From Holophagaceae bacterium (GTDB taxonomy: Bacteria > Acidobacteriota > Holophagae > Holophagales > Holophagaceae), in the NCBI GenBank assembly GCA_025357545.1, contig JANXPB010000067.1, positions 1 to 34,394 on the forward strand: a stretch of DNA of 34,394 bases, given 5' to 3'. This document shows, piece by piece, positions 1-6,907 of this stretch. Position 1 is the first letter of the stretch. Each line of letters opens with the position of its first letter. Under the pieces are notes generated by a model. It saw only the letters and a list, made by a program, of their open reading frames with translations, did not search any database and was not told where the DNA came from. Both the position numbers and the translations under genes were made by a program.

Positions 1-316
1 TTTATCACCGACTTTTTTGGTGATCGTGGCGACATGGACAGACAGATCGGAGAGATTCATACCCACAAAGATAGGTCGAAGCGTTCATGGATCAAGATAT
101 TATTCTGTCTACATGATGCAACCCGAAATGAACCCAAACCCAGACCACGCCTGCATCCATTCTCGAAATCCATATGGAACTTCAGCCCGATAGCCCTCCA
201 CATCCGGTTACCGACTAGGTTTCATCCAGCCCTGGGTTGCGAGCGCATCACCTCAAAACCACCGGGAAAAGCGGGTCATAGGAGGACATCGGATGTGCAG
301 CGGCGGGACCTCCGGG
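1..316. other. Left-edge non-coding stretch, possible start of a leftward gene
   Basis: No convincing complete gene lies here. On the minus strand an ATG at position 60 opens a frame of 20 codons that runs off the left edge (it begins MNLSDLSVHVATITKK). It is preceded by an AT-rich patch (about positions 76-105) that could hold a -10 element, so it may be the first codons of a leftward gene. There is no clear ribosome binding site and 20 codons are too few to assign a family. The plus-strand frame at 34-342 has the Pro/Arg-rich, low-complexity look of a chance reading and is not called. Confidence 0.3.
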
Positions 317-790
317 CTACTTCGCGGAAACCTCAACTGTGAAAGTAAAGCGCTCGGCCGGTTCAGCATCCTTTTCGAAGGGTCGTTTGAGCACGAATTT
401 CAAGGTGCTGGATCCCTCCTGCAGGGCTTTGTAATAAAACACGGTCGTTTCCGTGGCGCCGGGCATTTGTTTGGGGGCGGCTTCATGGACGGGCTTGCCG
501 TGGGGTTGGAACCGTTTCGGGTCAGGGTTTTCCAAGGTCCATGAATAGCCAGTGCCAGGGTTCCCTTCCAGGCGAACGGCTAGGTGGCCACCCTTGGCCA
601 TATGAAGGGTCGCATCATGGTCCTTCTTGCTCACGGTCAACACTTTGCTCACCTTGGCGGCTCTGGGCGGGTGGGAGGGCGCATCAGGTCGCGCAAGGGC
701 TGCGACAACCCGGGCGTCCGCCGCCGTCGCGGACATCAGGAGAGCGCCAAACAGGTAGATCAGCTGGGTGGAATTGCGTTGGGTCCACAT
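317..790 (-). CDS. Chagasin-like (I42) secreted cysteine protease inhibitor
   Basis: A 157-residue exported protein of the I42 family, whose members block papain-type cysteine proteases by inserting three loops into the active-site cleft. Residues 9-27 form a signal peptide (hydrophobic stretch ending in ATAADA). The family's first inhibitory loop is visible as NPGTGYSW at residues 77-84 (consensus NP-T-T-G-Y/F-x-W), and the third loop as KRPF at 135-138 (family R-P-W/F). The length fits a single-domain member with an added linker of about 25 residues after the signal peptide. The ATG at 790 has a strong GAGGAGG seven bases upstream. It lies 125 bp downstream of a papain-family protease on the same strand, so an inhibitor paired with its own protease is the natural reading. 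The family call rests on the motifs; the partner is inferred from position. Confidence 0.85.
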   Translation of the reverse strand: MWTQRNSTQLIYLFGALLMSATAADARVVAALARPDAPSHPPRAAKVSKVLTVSKKDHDATLHMAKGGHLAVRLEGNPGTGYSWTLENPDPKRFQPHGKPVHEAAPKQMPGATETTVFYYKALQEGSSTLKFVLKRPFEKDAEPAERFTFTVEVSAK

Positions 791-857
791 TTGTCAGCCT
801 CCTCGGGTGAGGTAGAACATGTTCACATTGTTAGACAACGCCGATCCCTAAACAGTC

Positions 858-882
858 CACCCCAGCCAGACCGACTGGGGTG
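858..882 (-). terminator. Hairpin between protease and inhibitor genes
   Basis: A perfect 8-bp inverted repeat, CACCCCAG at 858-865 and CTGGGGTG at 875-882, with a 9-nt loop. It lies just after the stop of the papain-like gene as read on the minus strand. The following T content is weak, so it may be a partial terminator or attenuator, or an mRNA-stabilising hairpin, rather than a full stop. Confidence 0.5.
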
Positions 883-915
883 AACCTTCGGCGTGAACTA
901 TAGTTCTGGCCTGAA

Positions 916-2028
916 TCAATAAGAGCCGTGCTTCGCCTGGACCCATGCCGAGGCGTAACCGATGTTGTTGCTGTTGTATGAGATCCACATGTAGCCCTTT
1001 TCGGCGCCATAGCCACAGGTGTCGCCCCAGGAGGTGCCCCAAGAATTCCGCATCAGCCAGGCCTGCTTGGTGTCATCCCATCCAATGAGCACTACGGCGT
1101 GGTTGATTCCGTGGGTCGTGTCGTGTTCGTTGAACACACCACCGACATAATGTTGGAACGCGGAAGTGGCATAGACCGCGACGGCAACCGATCCATGGGT
1201 GCAGATAGCCTGTTTGATCTGGGCGACGGTGGGGATTCCACCGGAGGGGCCCACGAACCCCCAAGCCACGGCCTTATTTGGTGAAGGCAGCCCGGTCCAG
1301 GCGGGTTTCATGGAGGCCATGTCGTTGTGTTGGTAGGGGCAAGCGGTCTCGGGGGCCACACCATGGCTGATCATCCAATTGAAGACCGGCATGTACCAAC
1401 CGCCCCCGCAGCTGCCCGCACCGGCGCAGGTGAGGATCTGTTGTTCGGAGAGGTCGACGTTGGTCCCGTTCACCATGCGATTGCTGATCTCCCAGGCCCC
1501 CACGGCCGCGAAGTCCCAGCAACTGCCACAGGCGGACTGGTCCCGGATGGGGGTGACCTTGCCGGCCGCCCGCTCGTCCCATTTGCTGGCGGAAGCGCTG
1601 CATGTGGGCCGGATGATGAATTTGAAATGCGGGTTGAGCTTGACGAACTCCGCGCGTTTGACGTCATACATGCGGATTTGATCAAGGCTCTTGGCATTCA
1701 CCTCGGTGGCGATCTGGGCGAGGTTCGCGGGAATGACCGTGCCGCAAAGTTGTTTCAGGTCCTTCTCGGCTGCAGCGGTATAGCCAACGCTGAACGTGAA
1801 TTTCTGAGCCACGATATTGGCCCGCAGTTCGGATAGCTGGACTTTGGCCGCGGCGGGGGCGGCCGCTTCCCGGTGCTGATAATCCGGATGGAGCTGGGCG
1901 ATCATCTTTTGGTTCGTTGCAGCATCCAGCGAGACCTTTTTTTGGTCGAACTTCTGGGCGAAAGCGGGGCCAGCGCAGAGTACCGCTAGCATCAACGCGC
2001 AGGCCCTGGGATTAGTGCCTCGTAACAT
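916..2028 (-). CDS. Secreted papain-family (C1) cysteine protease
   Basis: A 370-residue exported thiol protease. Residues 8-24 form a signal peptide (cleavage likely after FAQ or near it). About 115 residues of propeptide-like sequence follow, and the mature C1A domain spans about 150-365. All catalytic positions are visible: the oxyanion Gln164 in RDQSACGSCW, nucleophile Cys170 (spacing Q-x5-C as in papain), His310 in INHAVVLIGWD, and Asn328 in RNSWGTSWG. It should therefore be an active endopeptidase, made as a zymogen and acting in the periplasm or outside the cell. The start has GGAGGT upstream (ATG at 2028). It is followed on the same strand by a chagasin-like inhibitor, which would protect the cell from stray activity. 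The closest alternative, a bleomycin-hydrolase type C1B enzyme, does not fit the length or the exported N-terminus. Confidence 0.93.
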   Translation of the reverse strand: MLRGTNPRACALMLAVLCAGPAFAQKFDQKKVSLDAATNQKMIAQLHPDYQHREAAAPAAAKVQLSELRANIVAQKFTFSVGYTAAAEKDLKQLCGTVIPANLAQIATEVNAKSLDQIRMYDVKRAEFVKLNPHFKFIIRPTCSASASKWDERAAGKVTPIRDQSACGSCWDFAAVGAWEISNRMVNGTNVDLSEQQILTCAGAGSCGGGWYMPVFNWMISHGVAPETACPYQHNDMASMKPAWTGLPSPNKAVAWGFVGPSGGIPTVAQIKQAICTHGSVAVAVYATSAFQHYVGGVFNEHDTTHGINHAVVLIGWDDTKQAWLMRNSWGTSWGDTCGYGAEKGYMWISYNSNNIGYASAWVQAKHGSY

Positions 2029-2460
2029 GAAGTACCTCCATTTGGTTGAGTTCGCACCGAATAGGTGCAGGGTTTGAAAATGAATAAATTGAACACAAAT
2101 TCGTAAAGAATTAAGAAATATGATTTATAAAATTTATAAATATGAATATGTAAAAAAAGCGCTTGGATGAAAACTACAGCGATTTGTGGATAGCCAAAAT
2201 TAGATCTCATTAATTCTTGGTCGAAACCCTTCGCGCGTCAATGTACAGACGCATTTATTTCATCTGATAGGGCAAATTTTGCCGAATCAGACCCATGGAA
2301 TGGACAAGATATTTAACCGGGCGTCAGCTGGATTTGTTCCAGCCTATGGGATGTTAGGGCATCATTCACCCAACCCCTACCGTCCCGCCTCACTGCCTTG
2401 ACCTAACCCTTTTGTCATGCCACCACGATCGCCTTGCATCCCTAGTTCCTTGGAGGACCT
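2029..2460. promoter_or_regulatory. AT-rich divergent control region
   Basis: A 432-bp gap between the leftward protease gene and the rightward small exported protein gene. About 2075-2220 is strikingly AT-rich compared with its surroundings, including a near-palindrome of TTTATAAA blocks around 2122-2140. This is the likely promoter zone for one or both genes, and possibly a site for a nucleoid-associated repressor. A 15-bp hairpin, GCACC-GAATA-GGTGC at 2054-2068, falls in the predicted 5' leader of the protease mRNA. The rightward gene has its ribosome binding site (TTGGAGGA) at about 2450-2457. No exact -35/-10 pair can be fixed by eye. Confidence 0.5.
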
Positions 2461-3117
2461 ATGCGCTCACTCCCCTTTATGCCGTCCATGGCGATACTGC
2501 TTTTGGCCCTGCCTTGCGCGAGCCGCGCTCCGGCCCAAGCGGCCCCGAAGGCGCCAGAGTCGGACTGCTTGACCGAGAATGCCAATCTCAAAAACAAGAT
2601 GCAGTTCTTCGTGTGCCTCAATGCCAAACGCGAGTACTGCCAGGATCAACTGCTGAAGCTCCAGACAGAATGCCCACCGGGTTCGGTCAAATACAGTGGC
2701 GCCTACAACAAGTACCTGGCCGTGAAAAACAAGGCCAATCAACTTTTGGACATGGTGGTCGCGGAACTGAAATACCACGACAAGACTCCGCCCGAGAAAT
2801 TCAAGCAGCTCATGAAGGAGGTCAGCGACAGTACCCAGGAATTCGACCGCTACGTGCTTGGTACGACCTGTGAAGGCGCCAGCAACCGCTTCCTTCCGCT
2901 CCTGATTCCGATCATCACCGCGGCTTTGTTGGACCGCAGCCGCACGTTGCTGGACGGTTGGCTCTCAGGAAACCAGAACATGAAGGAACAGCGCGCGGCT
3001 GAACTGGCTTCGCAGCGGTGGAGGTCCCCGAATGAATTCGGCGCTCCAGCCCCGGTAGTCCCAGTCCCCGTGGTCGCGCCGGCCACGGATCCTGCGTCAC
3101 CGCCATCAGGGCAGTGA
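2461..3117 (+). CDS. Small exported protein of unknown function, five cysteines in mature part
   Basis: A 218-residue protein that I do not recognise. It begins with a clear signal peptide (residues 1-27, with LLLALPCA as the core). The mature part has five cysteines at about residues 38, 53, 61, 72 and 140, enough for two disulfides in the periplasm. Residues 75-135 are Lys/Glu-rich and helical in character. A hydrophobic patch (FLPLLIPIITAALL, about 146-159) is followed by a Pro/Val/Ala-rich tail that looks disordered. The ATG at 2461 is supported by TTGGAGGA just upstream. The stop lies 26 bp before the start of the caspase-like gene, so the two are probably one transcript with coupled translation. 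That suggests a role with the caspase-like protein, but nothing in the sequence shows what that role is. Confidence 0.75.
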   Translation: MRSLPFMPSMAILLLALPCASRAPAQAAPKAPESDCLTENANLKNKMQFFVCLNAKREYCQDQLLKLQTECPPGSVKYSGAYNKYLAVKNKANQLLDMVVAELKYHDKTPPEKFKQLMKEVSDSTQEFDRYVLGTTCEGASNRFLPLLIPIITAALLDRSRTLLDGWLSGNQNMKEQRAAELASQRWRSPNEFGAPAPVVPVPVVAPATDPASPPSGQ

Positions 3118-3143
3118 ACTTGATGGTGACGAGGAATTGCAAC

Positions 3144-6100
3144 ATGAAGTGGAAACGAACCATGGGTGAACTTCGCTCCAGCAGGAACGGTTTCCTTGCC
3201 CAAGTTTTCGGACTCGGGCTCCTTCTGGGCCAGGTGCTGAATGCTCAAGAGCTGTTGAAGTCTGCGGCCCCGGTGATGGTGTTTGAAGGGGCCGAGGCCA
3301 TCCTGAAGGTCGCGGTGTCCGATGATGGGAATTCGGGCTTGATTTTCCGGCAGGACGGCAGCCTTAGGACTGTGGATTTCCGGAGCGGCCGGACCACGAA
3401 AAAATGGGGGCAAGTGCCGGACCGCATCATGGCCATGGCCCTCGCGAACGCTGACGCTGAAACCTCGCGGGTGGTCATTATCGCAACTGAACGGGCTCTT
3501 TGGTCTAGCGACCTGGATGGCGCTGATGCCTTCCAAAAGGTTTGGGAGACCAAAGCCAGCATTTATGGCGTCAGTCTAGCGCCCAACCGGGAGCTAGCAG
3601 CGGTAGCCACTTCGGAAGGTTGTTTCGTTTTGAATCTCCAGACGGGAGCCAAAGTCTTCTCCACCAGTGAAGCAGACTGTCCCGTGGCCCTCTTCTCACC
3701 TGATGGGATGGCCCTGGCCATCGGCCTGGGCAAGCAGGTGCGGATCTATGAAGCCGCGCGCTTCACTCAGCAGCAAGCCTGGCCCATGGACTTCTCACCA
3801 CATACGTTGGCCTACGCGGCCAACTCCCGGTTCATTGCCGTGGGCGGCGATCGCGAGACCATCGTGGTCAAGGAAACTGCGGAAGGCAGGACGATCAAGA
3901 CCCTGAAACTCGATGCCGCCGCCCAGGATGGAGCGGTAGTGTGTTTCGCGGGTGACACGACGGGGCTGTTTGTGGGTTCCGACCATCGACTTGTCGTCTT
4001 TTCGGGCCTCGACAAGGAAAAATCACCAGCGAAAACCATCAAGACCAAGGATAGGATTCTGTTCCTGGCTTTTTCAAGAGCTTCAGCGTCGCTCTTCGCG
4101 GTGACGGAGGGGAGCCGGTCCCTTGGTCAATGGGGCGTTGCCCTGCCCAAACCTTTGACGGGAACTCTCGCCGGCACCCAACTTCGCAATCCCGCTGCGG
4201 CCCCTCCCGCCCTTACTGTGTTAAGCCCGACCGCAGCGACCCAGGTCAAGAATGGGACCCTTCAGCTCACGTTCAAAGTGAGCTCCTCTGTGGACCTTCC
4301 GGTTGCCAGAGTCAGGGTTCTGGTGGACGGCCGACCCGCGCGGATCACAGTGGCCACACCGACCACCGCAGCGACTGCCCCTCCCGTTGAAGGCGCGATC
4401 ACCGGCCCTTTTGTGAATGGTCAGGAATACACCTACCAGGTGGCTTGGGCCGATCGGGATGCCACCTTGCTGGTCCAGTCGGAGAGCCGCGCGGCCACCA
4501 GCGTCCCGGTGGTGGTGAAGCTCCGGGAGAACGAGCTTGCCCGAACGCAGCCCAAACTCACAACCAAGGTGGCACCTCCAACTCTCACTTTGACGATGGC
4601 TGCCCGGAGCGAGACTCCGTTGAATTCAGCAGTCACGGAGCCGATGGTGGAGCTCCTGGTGCGCGTCCACAGCTTCCCGGACCAGCCGGTGCTGCAACTG
4701 AAGATTCTTGTGGACGGCAGACCCGTCTCAGCCAGTGGAATGCCCGAAGCCAGCGCGGCGCCCTTCAATCCTGTCGTGGGGTACATCAGCGGGGAAAACT
4801 ACAAAATTCCGGTCCATCTGCCCCGAAGGGACAGCACCGTGGCGGTCATCGCTCAAACTGCCTATGCCGATAGTGAAACCGCGGTGGCCAAACTCGGGTG
4901 GAAGTCCCAGGCGGCCTCGGTTTCCCCATCGACCACCCGCCTGATGGAACCACCGACCGCGGAACTCCCGGCTTCAGGCGTCAATCCTGGCACCAGTGAC
5001 GGCGAGGGCTTGAGGTCGGAGGAAGCGCCGCTGATTCGGAAAGCGGATGGAACTCGCGACAGTGATGCGACCCGGATCCTGGACGGCCCCCGGCAGAGCC
5101 AATCCGTACCCTTGGAGGTAGATGCCAATGGTCGGTTGCGTTGGCAGAGCCCGAAGCATGATGGCAAGTCAAAACCAACGTCGCGGCAACCCGGGGAAAG
5201 CGCTCCCATCGGCGTTCAGATCCTGTCTCCAGCCAGTGGCGTCACAAGCAAAGAAAAGGAAATCCTGCTCACCGTGAAAGTGGGATCGACGCCCGGTCAT
5301 GACATCAGCAAGCTCCAAGTATTGGTGGAGGGGATTCCGGTTGATGTGGTTCCCACCACCTTGAGCGGTTCGGCCTTGAGCGGTCCTCCGGTGAATGGGC
5401 AGGTCCTCAAATACCGCCTGATATTGCCTCCCCAGGATTGTCAGATCACCGTGTTGGCCGAGAGTGCCGCCAGCCATAGCAAACCCGCGACCATCCGCAT
5501 TCTTCGCGGCGGGAAAGCGGCTCCTGCCGGTGTGGCCAAAACTTCCGGTGCATTCAGCTCGAACGGGTCTGTGGGCAGAATGGCGAAGCCGCTCGTCACC
5601 ATTACGGATCCCCCGCAAGATTCGGTGGTCAAGGGGAACACGGTCCGTGTGGGTGTGCGAGTCAGCGTTCAGCCGGGCCAGGCGGCCCCGGTTGTCCGGA
5701 TTCTGGTGGACGCGCAGGATGCCAAAGCGGACCGGGCTCCGGCGATACCAAGCGCTCCCGGCGCCCCCCTTCCGGCCGCCGATCGGGGCGCCGTGGAGGA
5801 AATCCAGTATTTCACCGTCGCCATTCCGAGCAAGGACTGCACCTTGATGGCCTACGCTGAAACGCCCTATGCGACCAGCGATCCAGCCCTGCTGAAACTG
5901 CGGTGGGATCGGTCGGGGTTGTCCAACCCTTCAACTGGACTGCCCACGCTCTATCTCCTTGCGGTGGGCGTGAGCAAGTACAAGGACAAAAGCTATTCCC
6001 TAACCTATCCGGCCAAGGATGCCCGCGATTTTGCGGATGCCATGAAGGCCCAGAAGGGCAAACTCTACAAAGATGTGGTGATGAAAATTCATACGGATGA

Positions 6101-6686
6101 AGCCGCTACGCGGGACAACGTCATGGACGACCTGGAATGGATCCAACGGCAGGCCACCCAGCAGGACATGGTCATCGTATTCTTCGCGGGCCACGGCATC
6201 AACGACACGGTCACTGGGAATTATTACTTCCTGCCCCACGACGCCAACCTGGAGGCGGTCAAACGCACCATGATCCCAGGATCGGAAATCCACTCCACCC
6301 TGGCGCGGCTGACGGGCACCCGCCTGCTGTTCATGGACACCTGCCATGCGGGAAACATCACGGGAACAGCGGTTCGCGGAGTCCCCGACATGCGGCAGTT
6401 CCTTCAGGATTTGAAGGACGGCGGGCAGGGCTTGGTGGTCATCACCTCTTCCCGGCCGGGGCAGAAATCCCAGGAGCATCCATCCTGGAAGAACGGAGCC
6501 TTCACCAAGGCCTTGGTGGAAGGCCTGAAAGGCAAGGCCCAACGGGACAAACAGGGCTTTGTGACCTTCACGGCGCTGGATGCCTACATCACGCAGAGGG
6601 TGAAGGAATTGACCAACGGCACCCAGGCCCCAACCACCCAAAAGGGCACCGAGGTCTCAGATTTCCCGCTGGCCTTGGTCGATTAG
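3144..6686 (+). CDS. Exported beta-propeller / Ig-like repeat / caspase-like (C14) protein
   Basis: A protein of about 1180 residues. I chose the ATG at 3144 because GAGGA lies upstream and the N-terminus then reads as a signal peptide (residues 1-34, core FGLGLLLGQVL). Residues 40-345 resemble a WD40-type beta-propeller with repeated blocks such as SPDGMALAIG. Four repeats of about 100 residues follow (roughly 355-458, 480-587, 688-790, 815-921), each with an 'xVLVDGxP' strand in the middle, 'G...NGQ.Y' and a final strand; these look Ig/fibronectin-like. The last 245 residues are a caspase-fold domain: His1017 in FFAGHG and Cys1067 in MDTCHAGN make the catalytic dyad. In this family, cleavage is usually after basic or acidic residues, but specificity cannot be read here. 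It lies between the small Cys protein and the FHA-Lon gene. An envelope location is inferred from the signal peptide. Confidence 0.88.
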   Translation: MKWKRTMGELRSSRNGFLAQVFGLGLLLGQVLNAQELLKSAAPVMVFEGAEAILKVAVSDDGNSGLIFRQDGSLRTVDFRSGRTTKKWGQVPDRIMAMALANADAETSRVVIIATERALWSSDLDGADAFQKVWETKASIYGVSLAPNRELAAVATSEGCFVLNLQTGAKVFSTSEADCPVALFSPDGMALAIGLGKQVRIYEAARFTQQQAWPMDFSPHTLAYAANSRFIAVGGDRETIVVKETAEGRTIKTLKLDAAAQDGAVVCFAGDTTGLFVGSDHRLVVFSGLDKEKSPAKTIKTKDRILFLAFSRASASLFAVTEGSRSLGQWGVALPKPLTGTLAGTQLRNPAAAPPALTVLSPTAATQVKNGTLQLTFKVSSSVDLPVARVRVLVDGRPARITVATPTTAATAPPVEGAITGPFVNGQEYTYQVAWADRDATLLVQSESRAATSVPVVVKLRENELARTQPKLTTKVAPPTLTLTMAARSETPLNSAVTEPMVELLVRVHSFPDQPVLQLKILVDGRPVSASGMPEASAAPFNPVVGYISGENYKIPVHLPRRDSTVAVIAQTAYADSETAVAKLGWKSQAASVSPSTTRLMEPPTAELPASGVNPGTSDGEGLRSEEAPLIRKADGTRDSDATRILDGPRQSQSVPLEVDANGRLRWQSPKHDGKSKPTSRQPGESAPIGVQILSPASGVTSKEKEILLTVKVGSTPGHDISKLQVLVEGIPVDVVPTTLSGSALSGPPVNGQVLKYRLILPPQDCQITVLAESAASHSKPATIRILRGGKAAPAGVAKTSGAFSSNGSVGRMAKPLVTITDPPQDSVVKGNTVRVGVRVSVQPGQAAPVVRILVDAQDAKADRAPAIPSAPGAPLPAADRGAVEEIQYFTVAIPSKDCTLMAYAETPYATSDPALLKLRWDRSGLSNPSTGLPTLYLLAVGVSKYKDKSYSLTYPAKDARDFADAMKAQKGKLYKDVVMKIHTDEAATRDNVMDDLEWIQRQATQQDMVIVFFAGHGINDTVTGNYYFLPHDANLEAVKRTMIPGSEIHSTLARLTGTRLLFMDTCHAGNITGTAVRGVPDMRQFLQDLKDGGQGLVVITSSRPGQKSQEHPSWKNGAFTKALVEGLKGKAQRDKQGFVTFTALDAYITQRVKELTNGTQAPTTQKGTEVSDFPLALVD

Positions 6687-6907
6687 CGGACGCGGTTGGA
6701 TAACCAGGATTTTTGCCTGTTCCGCATCGGCTTCAGAGGTCGGCTGCAGGCCGACGCGATGGGTGGTGCTCAGCGCAAGGGCTAAGCGAGTTACGGCCCT
6801 TCTGTCGGCTGAAGGCCAATGCCGCCCGTGGTAACCTTTGCGAAATTCAGGTCCACCTCTGGTGGTAGTTATGATGCGGAGAGACTATCTTTTTCCCTGA
6901 TTCCTTC
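6687..6907. repeat. Intergenic stretch with two GTCGGCTG-AGGCC repeats
   Basis: The 221-bp gap holds two direct copies of a 16-base motif, at 6740-6755 and 6804-6819, matching at 14 of 16 positions. The first copy is part of a perfect hairpin, GTCGGC-TGCAG-GCCGAC at 6740-6756. The second lies inside a looser hairpin flanked by GGCC and AAGGCC. A related core, CGGCTGAAGGC, occurs in reverse orientation near 31859-31869, within another non-coding repeat region. This looks like a REP-type dispersed palindrome that may also slow transcription between the caspase-like and FHA-Lon genes. Confidence 0.5.

Noticed and set aside
34-342. A 102-residue plus-strand frame at the left edge
   Set aside because: No ribosome binding site and no domain; it overlaps the end of the inhibitor gene in antisense.
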